The notes under the pieces: model-generated
The model's input: the letters and a program-made list of their open reading frames with translations, nothing else
Databases searched by the model: none
Told to the model about the DNA's origin: nothing
Position numbers and translations under genes: made by a program
Shown here: one piece after another, positions 51,250 through 60,302 of the stretch
Layout: each line of letters opens with the position of its first letter
Numbering within the stretch: the stretch's first letter is position 1
Origin: Burkholderiales bacterium
GTDB lineage: Bacteria > Pseudomonadota > Gammaproteobacteria > Burkholderiales > SG8-41
Assembly: GCA_036262035.1 (NCBI GenBank)
Contig: DATAJS010000023.1
Coordinates: 62,001-126,000, forward strand
Direction: 5' to 3'
DNA: 64,000 nucleotides

Positions 51250-51338
51250 TTCAAGGAAGGGAGGTTCAAGGAGGGAAAACCAAGGTTTCCCTCCTTGGCG
51301 TTCACCGGCGCGGAAGCGCAGCGCCCGCTAGCGGGCGC
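51250..51338. repeat. CAAGGAGGG hairpin repeat copy 2 plus GCGCCCGC palindrome
   Basis: Same element as at 47531-47612: hairpin 51267-51297, then TTGGCGTTCACCGGCGC. A perfect palindrome GCGCCCGCTAGCGGGCGC lies at 51321-51338. It sits between convergent csoR and bamD and probably ends both transcripts. Confidence 0.85.
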
Positions 51339-51342
51339 GCGA

Positions 51343-52155
51343 TTACCAGTTCCAGGGCTGGATCACGGTCCACCAGGAACGTCCCGGACGGCCGCCGTTG
51401 AGGTACACGCTGTTCGGGAAGTTCTTCTTCATCACCCGCTCGGCGTCGTTGCGCAGGTCGGTCATCCCGAGCTTGTCGTACGCCTGCACGAGCATGACCA
51501 GGCCTTCTTCGTTCGCGGGCGCCGTGGGATAGGTCTTCAGCGCGTACTGGATACGGTTGACCGCCGCGACGTAGGCGCCGCGCTTCATGTAGTAGCGCGC
51601 GACGTGGATCTCGTGAGCCCCGAGCGAGTTGACGAGGTACTTCATGCGCTCGATCGCGTCGGGCGTGTACTTGCTCTCGGGATAGCGTGCGACGAGCTCC
51701 TTGAACGCATCGAACGATTCCACCCCCGCCTTCGGATCGCGCTCGGACATGTCCTGCTGGCCGATGAAGCCCATGATGCCGAGATCCTCGTTGAAGTTCG
51801 CGAGGCCCTTCAGGTAATAGACGTAATCGACGTTGGGATGATTCGGGTGCATCTTGATGAAGCGGTCCGACGCGGCGACGGCGAGCGCGGGCTCGCCCTG
51901 CTTGTAGTGCGCGTAGGCGACTTCGATCTGCGCCTGCTGCGCGAAGCGGCCGTACGGATAGCGCGCCTCGAGCTTCTGGTAATACTTGATCGCCTGCTCG
52001 AAGTTGCGGTCGTTCAGGTTGGACTTCGCTTCGGAGTACAGCTTGCCCGCCGACCAGCCTTTGGTTTCGTCGTAGTCGCTCTTGAACTGCGCACAGGCGC
52101 CCAGCAGCCACCCGATGAGCAGCATCAGGACTACGGCTAAACTACGCTGGATCAT
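51343..52155 (-). CDS. bamD: Outer membrane protein assembly factor BamD
   Basis: A 270-aa lipoprotein (lipobox LLGAC, Cys21) with TPR repeats: KLYSEAKSNLNDRNFEQAIKYYQKLEARYPYG and AAVNRIQYALKTYPTAPANEEGLVMLVQAYDKLGM. It is an essential part of the BAM complex that inserts beta-barrels, including porins like the one at 7519-9585. Its start codon shares bases with the divergent rluD start (CATG at 52153-52156). Confidence 0.96.
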   Translation of the reverse strand: MIQRSLAVVLMLLIGWLLGACAQFKSDYDETKGWSAGKLYSEAKSNLNDRNFEQAIKYYQKLEARYPYGRFAQQAQIEVAYAHYKQGEPALAVAASDRFIKMHPNHPNVDYVYYLKGLANFNEDLGIMGFIGQQDMSERDPKAGVESFDAFKELVARYPESKYTPDAIERMKYLVNSLGAHEIHVARYYMKRGAYVAAVNRIQYALKTYPTAPANEEGLVMLVQAYDKLGMTDLRNDAERVMKKNFPNSVYLNGGRPGRSWWTVIQPWNW

Positions 52156-53128
52156 GCAAAAACTCCCCGAAAAACAGGATTATAGCTCACAGGCTTCGCC
52201 TGCGGCGCTGGCCTTGACCGTACCCGCCGAATGCGCCGGCATGCGCCTCGACCAGGCGCTCGCCAGGCTGCTGCCCGAGCACTCGCGCAGCCGGCTCGCG
52301 CAATGGGTCAAGGACGAGCGCGTACGCATCGACGGCCGCGCCGCGCTGCCGCGCGCGAAGGTCTGGGGCGGCGAAGCGCTCGAAGTGCGCCCCGCCGCCG
52401 ACCCGCGCGAGCTTGCGGCCGCACCCGAGGCGATCGCGCTCGACGTCGTCTTCGAAGACGCGGCGATCATCGTCATCGACAAGCCGGCGGGGCTCGTAGT
52501 TCATCCGGGCAGCGGCAACTGGAGCGGCACGCTGCTCAACGCCCTGCTCGACCATGCGCCGCAACTCGCCCAGGTGCCGCGCGCCGGTATCGTCCACCGG
52601 CTCGACAAGGAGACGAGCGGCCTTCTCGTCGTGGCGAAGACGCTCGAAGCGCAGACCGATCTGGTGCGGCAGCTCCAGGCGCGAACGGTCAGGCGCGAGT
52701 ACGCCGCGATCGCGCACGGCGCCGTCGCTCGCGACGGCAAGGTCGAAGCGCCGATCGGACGTCACCCGACGAGCCGCACGCGCATGGCGGTGGTCTCGCG
52801 CGGCAAGCCCGCGGTGACCCATTACCACGTGGTCGAGCGCTACCCCGACGCGACGCTGCTCGCCTGCCGCCTCGAAACGGGACGCACGCACCAGATCCGC
52901 GTGCACCTCGCCTCGATCAAACATCCCCTCCTGGGCGACCCGGTGTACGGCAAGCGCAACGTTAACCCTAAGCTCGCGTTCCACCGCCAGGCGCTGCACG
53001 CGCAAAGGCTGGGGCTCGTGCATCCGGTGTCGCGCAAGGCGATGAGCTGGGAGGCGCCGGTGCCGGAGGATATGCGAGAGCTCATGGAGAGGTTGAAAGG
53101 AGAGAAGAGAGAGGAGAGAGGAGAATAG
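52154..53128 (+). CDS. rluD: 23S rRNA pseudouridine synthase RluD
   Basis: A 324-aa enzyme with an S4 domain (about 30-85: RLDQALARLLPEHSRSRLAQWVKDERVRIDG) and the catalytic region GIVHRLDKETSGLLVVAKT, where Asp is the nucleophile. It converts uridines 1911, 1915 and 1917 of 23S rRNA. The start could be the ATG at 52154 or a TTG at 52214 nearer the conserved LTVPAECAGMRLDQ. The C-terminal LKGEKREERGE is encoded by a dispersed GAGAGGAG repeat. Confidence 0.94.
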   Translation: MQKLPEKQDYSSQASPAALALTVPAECAGMRLDQALARLLPEHSRSRLAQWVKDERVRIDGRAALPRAKVWGGEALEVRPAADPRELAAAPEAIALDVVFEDAAIIVIDKPAGLVVHPGSGNWSGTLLNALLDHAPQLAQVPRAGIVHRLDKETSGLLVVAKTLEAQTDLVRQLQARTVRREYAAIAHGAVARDGKVEAPIGRHPTSRTRMAVVSRGKPAVTHYHVVERYPDATLLACRLETGRTHQIRVHLASIKHPLLGDPVYGKRNVNPKLAFHRQALHAQRLGLVHPVSRKAMSWEAPVPEDMRELMERLKGEKREERGE

Positions 53129-53163
53129 CGTCGCGCCTCCCCTGTCTCCTGTCTCCTCTCTAT
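53094..53163. repeat. Purine/pyrimidine GAGAGGAGA hairpin repeat copy 1
   Basis: GAAAGGAGAGA...GAGAGGAGAA followed by CGTCGCG and then TCTCCTGTCTCCTCTC. The same element is at 57423-57509. The first half codes for the last residues of RluD; the whole forms a hairpin before pgeF. Confidence 0.75.
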
Positions 53164-53169
53164 ATTCAA

Positions 53170-53910
53170 ATGTTCAATCCTGACTGGATCGTTCCCGACT
53201 GGCCCGCACCCGCAAACGCGCGGGCGGTGATCACCACGCGGGCAGGCGGCGTGAGCGCCGGCCCGTACGCGAGCTTCAACCTCGGTTACAGCACCGGCGA
53301 CGACACGCAGGCGGTGCGCGCGAACCGCGAGCGATTGCGCGCGATGCTGCCGGCTGAACCGCGCTGGCTCAAACAGGTGCACGGCGCGCGCGTCGTCGAA
53401 GCCGAAAGCGTCGCCGACGGCCCGCAGGCCGACGCGTCGACGGCGCGCGAGCCGGGCACGGTGTGCGCGATCATGGTCGCCGACTGCCTGCCGATCCTGT
53501 TGACCGACGCCGACGGCAGCGTGGTCGCCGCTGCACACGCGGGGTGGCGCGGCCTCGCGGCCGGCGTCATCGACAACACCATCGCGGCGATGGTCGAGCG
53601 CGGCGCCGACGGCAGGAGCCTCATGGCGTACATCGGACCCGGCATCGGGCCGACGGCGTTCGAAGTGGGCGACGACGTCCTCGAAGCCTACACGGCGAAG
53701 GATGCCGGCGCGAAAAGCGCTTTCCGGCCGCACGCACAAGGCAAGTGGCTCGCCGACCTGCCGTCGCTCGCGCGGCGCACGCTCGAGCGCTGCGGCGTCG
53801 CGCGCGTCTACGGCGGCGACCTTTGCACGTACGACAACGCGCAGCGCTTCTATTCCTACCGCCGCGACCGCATCACCGGGCGTATGGGCGCTTTCATCTG
53901 GCGCGTATAA
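53170..53910 (+). CDS. pgeF: Peptidoglycan editing factor PgeF (laccase domain)
   Basis: A 246-aa YfiH/DUF152 protein with WLKQVHGARVVE, VADCLPILLTD, AAAHAGWRGLAAGVI, YIGPGIGPTAFEVG and the final YSYRRDRITGRMGAFIW. Zinc-site His and Cys are conserved (QVHG, ADC, AHAGWRG). PgeF removes L-serine-containing errors from muropeptide precursors; earlier names were polyphenol oxidase or laccase-domain protein. It follows rluD as in most betaproteobacteria. Confidence 0.94.
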   Translation: MFNPDWIVPDWPAPANARAVITTRAGGVSAGPYASFNLGYSTGDDTQAVRANRERLRAMLPAEPRWLKQVHGARVVEAESVADGPQADASTAREPGTVCAIMVADCLPILLTDADGSVVAAAHAGWRGLAAGVIDNTIAAMVERGADGRSLMAYIGPGIGPTAFEVGDDVLEAYTAKDAGAKSAFRPHAQGKWLADLPSLARRTLERCGVARVYGGDLCTYDNAQRFYSYRRDRITGRMGAFIWRV

Positions 53911-53971
53911 TCCGCCCTTTTCTCGGCGACGTGCGCTGCATGACGCGCGCGCTGCCCCGCCGGTTCCTTCA

Positions 53972-54787
53972 ATGACTTCCCTGACCTGGATCGTCGCGAC
54001 GACCCTCGCGGGTGGCGTGCTCTCGGTGCTCGTCGCCTCGTTCTTCGCGACGTTCGCGAGCGCGGCGCACATCCCGGTGCTCATCAGCTATGCCGTCGGC
54101 GCGCTGCTCGGCGCGGTGTTCATCGAGCTGCTGCCCCACGCCTTCGAGGTCGCCACCAGCATGCAGGCGATGGCCGCGACGATACTGGGCGGCATCCTGC
54201 TCTTCTTCGTGCTCGAAAAGCTCGTGCTGTGGCGCCACTGCCACCTCGAGCAGTGCGAGGCGCACGATCCGTCGGTCCAGGATCACGCGCACAGCCACGC
54301 CGCGCCGCCGCCCAACGGCGCCCACGATCACGGCCGCAGCGGCCTGATGATCCTCATCGGGGACACCTTCCACAACTTCGTCGACGGCATCCTCGTCGCC
54401 GCCGCGTTTCTCGCCAACACCGAGCTCGGGATCGTCACCGCGCTCGCGATCATCGCCCACGAGATTCCGCAGGAAGTGGGCGACTTCCTGATCCTGCTGC
54501 ACTCGGGATATACCCGCCGCGCCGCGCTCCTCCTCAACATGCTCTCCAGCGTGGCGATGGTCGTGGGCGGCGTGATCGCGTATTTCGCGCTGCAGACCGT
54601 GCAGCAGTGGGTGCCGCCGCTCCTCGGGCTGGCCGCGGCGAGCATGCTCTACGTGGCCGTCGCCGATCTCATCCCGGGCCTGCACCGCCGGGCGGAGCTC
54701 GGCGCGACGGCGCAGCAGGTCGTCCTGATCGGACTGGGCATCGCGACGATCTGGCTGGTCGGCGAAGTCGTGCACTCGTACGTCTGA
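53972..54787 (+). CDS. ZIP family metal transporter
   Basis: A 271-aa eight-helix transporter. The metal-binding HNFVDGI (helix 4) and HEIPQEVGDF (helix 5) are conserved, and the loop between helices 3 and 4 is His rich (DHAHSHAAPPPNGAHDHG). It probably imports zinc or other divalent metals. The ATG at 53972 has only weak upstream signal. Its promoter is likely in the short gap after pgeF. Confidence 0.92.
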   Translation: MTSLTWIVATTLAGGVLSVLVASFFATFASAAHIPVLISYAVGALLGAVFIELLPHAFEVATSMQAMAATILGGILLFFVLEKLVLWRHCHLEQCEAHDPSVQDHAHSHAAPPPNGAHDHGRSGLMILIGDTFHNFVDGILVAAAFLANTELGIVTALAIIAHEIPQEVGDFLILLHSGYTRRAALLLNMLSSVAMVVGGVIAYFALQTVQQWVPPLLGLAAASMLYVAVADLIPGLHRRAELGATAQQVVLIGLGIATIWLVGEVVHSYV

Positions 54788-54880
54788 CGCGGCGAGGCGG
54801 CACGTCTCGTGCTCGCATCCGTATCTGCCCGCATAATCGAGACCATACCAAACGAACCGGCCCGCCGCCGGCAGCCCGCC

Positions 54881-56632
54881 ATGGCCGAAGAACCGTCTCG
54901 CACCGGATCGCCCGCTCCCGCCTCCATGCAGGCGCTCGCCGACCTCAACCGCCAACTCCTCGAGCGCATGATGAAGCCGCTCGCGGAAGACGGCACCGCG
55001 CCCGGCAGCGGCGCGATGCTGAAATCGCTGACGACGGCGTTCGCCGCCGATCCCCAGCGCTGGCTCGACATCCAGAGCCGTTATTACCAGAAACAGCTCG
55101 AGCTCTGGACCAGCGTTTCGACGACGGCGCCCGATGCCGCGCCGCCGCAGGTCGTCCAGGCCGAGTCGGGCGACCGCCGCTTCCGCGGCGCCGACTGGCA
55201 GCAGCCGTACTGGAGCTTTCTCGCGCAGTCGTACCTCCTCAACGCGCGCCTGCTCTCGGAGCTCGTCGAAGCCGCCGAGCTTCCGGCGCGCGACAAGAAG
55301 AAGCTCTCCTTCTATACGCGGCAGTACATCGACGCCATGGCGCCGTCGAACTTCCCGTGGAGCAATCCCGAGGCGCTGAAGCTCGCCGGCGAGACCGGCG
55401 GCGAAAGCCTGGCTGCGGGGCTGCGCAACTTCGCAGGTGACATCGACCGGGGGCTGGTCTCGATGACCGACGAGACCGCCTTCGAGGTCGGCGGCAATCT
55501 CGCGCTGACGCCGGGCGCGGTGGTGTACGAGAACGAGCTCATGCAGCTCATCCAGTACCATCCTGCGACCGACACGGTCTACGAACGGCCGCTCGTCATC
55601 GTCCCGCCGTGCATCAACAAGTACTACATCCTCGACCTCCAGCCGCAGAACTCGTTCGTGCGCTACGCCGTCGAGCAGGGCCACACGGTGTTCATCGCCT
55701 CGTGGCGCAACATGCCCGAGTCGATGGGCACCACCACGTGGGACGATTACCTGCAGCAAGGGGTCATGCGCGCGCTGGACGTCGCGCTGGACATCACCGG
55801 CGCGGACAAGGTGAACGCGCTGGGGTTCTGCATCGGCGGCACGCTGCTCGGCAGCGCGCTCGCGGTGCGCCGCGCGCAGGGTGACGATCGGGTCGCCAGC
55901 CTCACGCTGCTCGCGGCGATGCTCGACTTCTGCGACACCGGCGAGATCTCGGTCTTCGTCGACAAGGCGTACGTCGGCAAGCGCGAGCGCGACTTCGCGA
56001 ACGGCGGCGTCATGCCGGGCAAGGAGCTCGCCCTCACCTTCGCGTCGCTGCGCGCCAACGATCTCATCTGGCAGTACGTCGTCAACAACTATCTCAAGGG
56101 CAAGACGCCGGAAGCTTTCGACCTCCTCTACTGGAACGGCGACAGCACCAACCTTCCGGGCGCGATGTATGCGTACTACGTGCGCAACATGTACCTCGAG
56201 AACAACCTGAAGAAGCCGGGCAAGCTCACGATGTGCGGCGTGCCGGTCGACCTGCGCAAGATCGACATGCCGGCATACGTCGTCGCAGCGCGCGACGATC
56301 ACATCGTGCCGTGGCAGACGGCGTACGCGAGCGCGCGACACCTCAAGGGCGCCGTGCAGTTCGTGCTCGGCGCGAGCGGACACATCGCCGGCGTCATCAA
56401 TCCGGCGTCCCGCAACCGCCGCAATTTCTGGGCCGGCGGTAAACTCATGAAGGACCCGGCGCGATGGCTGGAAGCAGCGACCGACACGCCGGGGAGCTGG
56501 TGGAAGCACTGGAGCGAGTGGCTCGCGAAGCAGGCGGGCGAACGCATCCCGGCGTGCTCGACGCCCGGCAGCGACGAGTATCCCGAGATCGAACCCGCAC
56601 CGGGGCGGTACGTGAAAGAGAAGACGGTTTGA
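54881..56632 (+). CDS. phaC: Class I poly(R)-hydroxyalkanoic acid synthase
   Basis: A 583-aa PHA synthase. The alpha/beta-hydrolase core has the lipase-like box GFCIGG with catalytic Cys317, Asp472 (ARDDHIVPW) and His501 (GASGHIAGV), matching class I enzymes. The N-terminal domain (about 90-200) is typical too. It polymerises 3-hydroxyacyl-CoA into PHB granules. The ATG at 54881 gives the family start; the longer frame to 54809 adds no conserved sequence. phaB follows 40 bp later. Confidence 0.96.
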   Translation: MAEEPSRTGSPAPASMQALADLNRQLLERMMKPLAEDGTAPGSGAMLKSLTTAFAADPQRWLDIQSRYYQKQLELWTSVSTTAPDAAPPQVVQAESGDRRFRGADWQQPYWSFLAQSYLLNARLLSELVEAAELPARDKKKLSFYTRQYIDAMAPSNFPWSNPEALKLAGETGGESLAAGLRNFAGDIDRGLVSMTDETAFEVGGNLALTPGAVVYENELMQLIQYHPATDTVYERPLVIVPPCINKYYILDLQPQNSFVRYAVEQGHTVFIASWRNMPESMGTTTWDDYLQQGVMRALDVALDITGADKVNALGFCIGGTLLGSALAVRRAQGDDRVASLTLLAAMLDFCDTGEISVFVDKAYVGKRERDFANGGVMPGKELALTFASLRANDLIWQYVVNNYLKGKTPEAFDLLYWNGDSTNLPGAMYAYYVRNMYLENNLKKPGKLTMCGVPVDLRKIDMPAYVVAARDDHIVPWQTAYASARHLKGAVQFVLGASGHIAGVINPASRNRRNFWAGGKLMKDPARWLEAATDTPGSWWKHWSEWLAKQAGERIPACSTPGSDEYPEIEPAPGRYVKEKTV

Positions 56633-56672
56633 GGTAGTTGCAGCACGCGCGTTTTCAACAGCGGAGGACATC

Positions 56673-57416
56673 ATGGCACAGCGTTTGGCGGTGGTTACCG
56701 GCGGGATGGGCGGATTGGGCGAGGCGATCTGCGTAAAGCTTTCCGCCATGGGCTACAAGGTCGTCGCCACGTATTCGCCCGGCAATACCAAATCGAAGCA
56801 ATGGCTCGACGAGATGAAGGGTCAGGGCCATCAGTTCAGCGCCGTGGAGGTCGACGTCGCCGACTTCGATTCGTGCCAGAAAGCGGTGAAGCAGATCGCG
56901 GCCGAGCACGGGCCGGTCGACGTGCTCGTCAACAACGCCGGCATCACCCGCGACATGACCTTCAAGAAGATGGACCGGGCGAACTGGGACGCGGTGATGA
57001 AGACCAACCTCGACAGCGTCTTCAACATGACCAAGCCGGTGATCGACGGCATGGCCGACCGCGGCTGGGGCCGCATCATCAACGTCTCCTCGGTGAACGG
57101 CCAGAAAGGCGCGTTCGGCCAGACCAACTACTCCGCGGCCAAGGCCGGCATGCACGGGTTCACCAAGGCGGCGGCGCTCGAGTACGCAAGGAAGGGCGTG
57201 ACCGTGAACACGATCTCCCCCGGCTATATCGGGACCAAGATGGTGCTGGCGATCCCGAAGGACATCCTCGATTCCAAGATCGTCCCGCAGATTCCGGTCG
57301 GCCGCCTCGGCAAGCCCGAGGAGGTCGCGGGCCTGGTGGCTTATCTCTGCTCGGAGGAGGCCGCCTTCGTCACGGGCGCCAACATCGCCATCAACGGCGG
57401 ACAGCACATGCAGTGA
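56673..57416 (+). CDS. phaB: Acetoacetyl-CoA reductase
   Basis: A 247-aa SDR with MAQRLAVVTGGMGGLGEAIC, VLVNNAGITRDMTFKKMDRANWDAVMKTNLDSVFNMTKPVI and the active-site NYSAAKAGM (Tyr153, Lys157), GPGYIGTKMV-like NTISPGYIGTKMV. It reduces acetoacetyl-CoA to (R)-3-hydroxybutyryl-CoA with NADPH, feeding PhaC. An AGCGGAGGACATC site precedes the ATG. Confidence 0.95.
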   Translation: MAQRLAVVTGGMGGLGEAICVKLSAMGYKVVATYSPGNTKSKQWLDEMKGQGHQFSAVEVDVADFDSCQKAVKQIAAEHGPVDVLVNNAGITRDMTFKKMDRANWDAVMKTNLDSVFNMTKPVIDGMADRGWGRIINVSSVNGQKGAFGQTNYSAAKAGMHGFTKAAALEYARKGVTVNTISPGYIGTKMVLAIPKDILDSKIVPQIPVGRLGKPEEVAGLVAYLCSEEAAFVTGANIAINGGQHMQ

Positions 57417-57422
57417 GAGGCC

Positions 57423-57509
57423 GAAAGGAGAGAGGCGATAAGAGAGAGGAGAACACCGTCGCGTGATCCGGGTTCTTCTCCTCTCGCCTTTCGCCTCTCT
57501 CCTCTCTTG
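57423..57509. repeat. Purine/pyrimidine GAGAGGAGA hairpin repeat copy 2
   Basis: GAAAGGAGAGAGGCGATAAG, GAGAGAGGAGAA, CGTCGCG, then TTCTCCTCTCGCCTTTCGCC and TCTCCTCTC, forming a long imperfect hairpin between phaB and phaR. Related to 53094-53163. Confidence 0.8.
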
Positions 57510-57602
57510 CGGGAATTTACCCCGCTAATTCAGGCCTTTAATTGTCACGCCCGGGCGGTTGTGGAATAATTGCCGATCGCACTAGCCTCCGAGGTTCCTT
57601 CC

Positions 57603-58193
57603 ATGTCGCAGCAGCCGTCGAGAATCATCAAGAAGTATCCGAATCGCCGGTTGTACGACACCGAGACGAGCAGCTACATCACCCTGCAGGACGTGAAGAA
57701 GCTCGTGCTCGAGCAAGTCGACTTCCGCGTCGAGGACGCGAAGAGCAAGGACGATCTGACCCGCAGCATCCTGCTCCAGATCATCCTCGAGGAAGAAACC
57801 GCGGGCGCGCCGATGTTCTCCTCCGACATGCTCTCGCAGATCATCCGCTTCTACGGCAACGCGATGCAGGGCATGATGGGGACGTATCTCGAGAAGAACA
57901 TCCACACCTTCATCGACATGCAGAAGCGCCTCCAGGAGCAGTCGCGGCAGATCTACGGCCAGAACCCGATGATCAACTCCGACGCCTGGGGCGAGTTCGT
58001 GAAGATGCAGGGGCCGGCGCTCCAGGGCTTCATGAGCCGCTATCTCGAGCAGAGCGCGAACGCGTTCATGGAGATGCAGCAGCAGCTCCAGCAGCAGACG
58101 CGCAACATGTTCGGCAATTTCCAGTTCCCCGGTTTCCCCGGGGCGCAGCCGAATAAACCCGAACCCGAAGGCGGCGGCGACGACAAGAAGTAG
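57603..58193 (+). CDS. phaR: Polyhydroxyalkanoate synthesis repressor PhaR
   Basis: A 196-aa protein: RIIKKYPNRRLYDTETSSYITLQDVKKLVLEQVDFRV is the PhaR DNA-binding signature, followed by a PHB-accumulation domain (SRSILLQIILEEETAG, SDMLSQIIRFYGNAMQGMMGTYLEKNI). The C-terminus is Gln/Met rich (MEMQQQLQQQTRNMFG). It binds both the phasin promoter and PHB granules, releasing repression when polymer forms. It lies downstream of phaB in its own unit. Confidence 0.95.
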   Translation: MSQQPSRIIKKYPNRRLYDTETSSYITLQDVKKLVLEQVDFRVEDAKSKDDLTRSILLQIILEEETAGAPMFSSDMLSQIIRFYGNAMQGMMGTYLEKNIHTFIDMQKRLQEQSRQIYGQNPMINSDAWGEFVKMQGPALQGFMSRYLEQSANAFMEMQQQLQQQTRNMFGNFQFPGFPGAQPNKPEPEGGGDDKK

Positions 58194-58220
58194 CCGCGCG
58201 TCGTTCTACCGTTTTCCATC

Positions 58221-59540
58221 GTGAGCACTCAAGCGCCCGCCAAGGTGGGCTTTGTCTCTTTGGGCTGTCCCAAAGCGACGGTCGATTCCGAACGCATCCT
58301 CACGCAGCTGCGCGCGGAGGGCTATCTCATCTCGCCGTCGTACGAAGGCGCGGACCTGGTCGTCGTCAACACCTGCGGCTTCATCGACGCCGCCGTGGCC
58401 GAATCGCTGGATGCGATCGGCGAGGCGCTCGACAAGAACGGCAAAGTGATCGTCACCGGCTGCCTCGGCGCCAAGGGCGACGTCGTGCAGAAGACGCACC
58501 CCAGGGTGCTCGCGGTGACCGGCCCGCACGCCACCGAAGAAGTGATGTCCGCGGTGCATACGCACCTGCCGAAGCCGCACGATCCCTTCGTCGACCTCGT
58601 GCCGCCGCAGGGCGTGCGCCTCACGCCGAAGCATTACGCGTATCTCAAGATCTCCGAAGGCTGCAACCATCGTTGCGCCTTCTGCATCATCCCGTCCATG
58701 CGCGGCGACCTCGTGAGCCGGCCCATCGGAGACGTGATGAAGGAAGCCGAAGCGCTCGTCGACGCGGGCGTGAAAGAGCTCCTCGTCGTGTCTCAGGACA
58801 CCAGCGCCTACGGCGTCGACGTCAAGTACCGCACCGGCTTCTGGGGCGGCCGCCCGCTGAAAACGCGCATGACCGAGCTCGCCCGCGCGCTCGGCGAGCT
58901 CGGCGTGTGGGTGCGCCTGCATTACGTCTATCCCTACCCGCACGTCGACGAAGCGATCCCGCTGATGGCGGAGGGCAAGGTCCTTCCCTACCTCGACGTG
59001 CCTTTCCAGCACGCGAGCGCGCGGGTGCTGAAAGCGATGAAGCGTCCCGCGAGCTCGGAGAACAACCTCGCGCGCATCAAGCGCTGGCGCGAGATCTGCC
59101 CGCAGCTCACGATTCGCAGCACTTTCATCGTCGGCTTCCCCGGCGAGACCGAGAGCGATTTCGAGGAGCTCCTCGCCTTCCTCGAAGAAGCGCAGCTCGA
59201 TCGCGTCGGCTGCTTCGCCTATTCGCCGGTCGAAGGCGCGGCGGCGAACGCGCTGGCCGACCCCGTGCCCGAGGAAGTGAAGGAAGCGCGCCGCGAGCGG
59301 TTCATGGAAGTTCAGGCGCGCATCAGCGCCGAACGGCTTGCACGCAAGGTCGGCCGCACGCTGACCGTGCTGGTCGACGAGGTCGACGAGGGCGGCGCGG
59401 TCGGCCGCACACCCGCCGACGCGCCGGAGATCGACGGGCTGGTGCACATGCCGCGCTCGCACAAGCTGAAACAGGGCGAGCTCGCCGAAGTGCTCATCGA
59501 GGATTCGGACGAGCACGATCTCTACGGCAGGCCCGCCTGA
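58221..59540 (+). CDS. rimO: Ribosomal protein S12 methylthiotransferase RimO
   Basis: A 439-aa radical-SAM enzyme. The N-terminal UPF0004 domain ([20 protein letters not shown]) has three cysteines, the radical-SAM motif [12 protein letters not shown] has Cys148, Cys152 and Cys155, and a TRAM domain closes the C-terminus. It methylthiolates Asp89 of S12. The start is GTG at 58221, giving the normal N-terminus. Confidence 0.97.
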   Translation: MSTQAPAKVGFVSLGCPKATVDSERILTQLRAEGYLISPSYEGADLVVVNTCGFIDAAVAESLDAIGEALDKNGKVIVTGCLGAKGDVVQKTHPRVLAVTGPHATEEVMSAVHTHLPKPHDPFVDLVPPQGVRLTPKHYAYLKISEGCNHRCAFCIIPSMRGDLVSRPIGDVMKEAEALVDAGVKELLVVSQDTSAYGVDVKYRTGFWGGRPLKTRMTELARALGELGVWVRLHYVYPYPHVDEAIPLMAEGKVLPYLDVPFQHASARVLKAMKRPASSENNLARIKRWREICPQLTIRSTFIVGFPGETESDFEELLAFLEEAQLDRVGCFAYSPVEGAAANALADPVPEEVKEARRERFMEVQARISAERLARKVGRTLTVLVDEVDEGGAVGRTPADAPEIDGLVHMPRSHKLKQGELAEVLIEDSDEHDLYGRPA

Positions 59541-59552
59541 CAGGCCCCGCTC

Positions 59553-60278
59553 GTGATTCCTGCCGACGCGCTCGAGAAGCACGAAGTCAGGCTCGGTAAG
59601 ACCACGCTCGACTTCTGGACGCGCAAGGCGTCCCACGCCGACGCCGGGGTGCTGCAGCAGGTATTCGTCCAGCAGGATTACCACTTCGAGCAATGGGCGC
59701 AGGGACAGCTCGTGCGGCGCCTCTACGACAGCGTGCGTGCCGGAGGCGTCACGCCGCTCATCCTCGACGCCGGCGCCAACATCGGCGCGAGCGCGGCGTG
59801 GTTTCGCGCGCTGTTTCCCGAGGCCCGGATCGTCGCGGTGGAGCCCGCGCCCGACAACGTCGAGCTCCTGCGCCTGAACTGCACGGGCCCGAACGTCACC
59901 ATCGTCGAAGGCGCGGTCGGCGCCGAGGACGGGACGATGCACCTCGTCGATCCCGGCCGCGGCGAATGGGCCTATCGTGTCGAAGCCGAGGGCGGCCGGC
60001 CGGTCGCGGTCCATTCGATCGCCGCGCTGCTCGAACGCGCCGGTTCGGCATTCCCGCTGGTGTGCAAGCTCGACATCGAAGGCGGCGAAGCCGATCTCTT
60101 CGCGACGAACACCGAATGGGTGGACCGCTTCGCGCTCATCGCGATCGAGCTGCACGACTGGCTGCTGCCCTTCAAGGGCACGTCGCGGCGCTTTCTCCAG
60201 ACGATCGCCGCGCTCGATTTCGAAGTGATCAACCGCGGCGAAAACCTCTTCTGCTTCAACTCGAGCTTTTTCGAGTGA
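59553..60278 (+). CDS. FkbM family methyltransferase
   Basis: A 241-aa SAM-dependent methyltransferase. The SAM motif ILDAGANIGASAAWFRALFPEARIVAVEPAPDNVELLRLN is at about 70-110, and LVCKLDIEGGEADLF at about 170-185 is the FkbM-specific stretch. Substrates in this family are sugars, lipids or small molecules; none can be named. The start is GTG at 59553. It lies 12 bp after rimO and could be co-transcribed. Confidence 0.88.
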   Translation: MIPADALEKHEVRLGKTTLDFWTRKASHADAGVLQQVFVQQDYHFEQWAQGQLVRRLYDSVRAGGVTPLILDAGANIGASAAWFRALFPEARIVAVEPAPDNVELLRLNCTGPNVTIVEGAVGAEDGTMHLVDPGRGEWAYRVEAEGGRPVAVHSIAALLERAGSAFPLVCKLDIEGGEADLFATNTEWVDRFALIAIELHDWLLPFKGTSRRFLQTIAALDFEVINRGENLFCFNSSFFE

Positions 60279-60302
60279 GCGGCCGTCCCTGCCCGCGCGG
60301 GC

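Noticed and set aside
53969-56749. A 926-aa minus-strand open frame
   Set aside because: It lies opposite the ZIP transporter and phaC, with low-complexity composition; a shadow frame.
60291-60302. GCCCGCGCGGGC palindrome as a terminator for the convergent methyltransferase and LysR genes
   Set aside because: No T-tract on either side; kept only as a possible minor hairpin.
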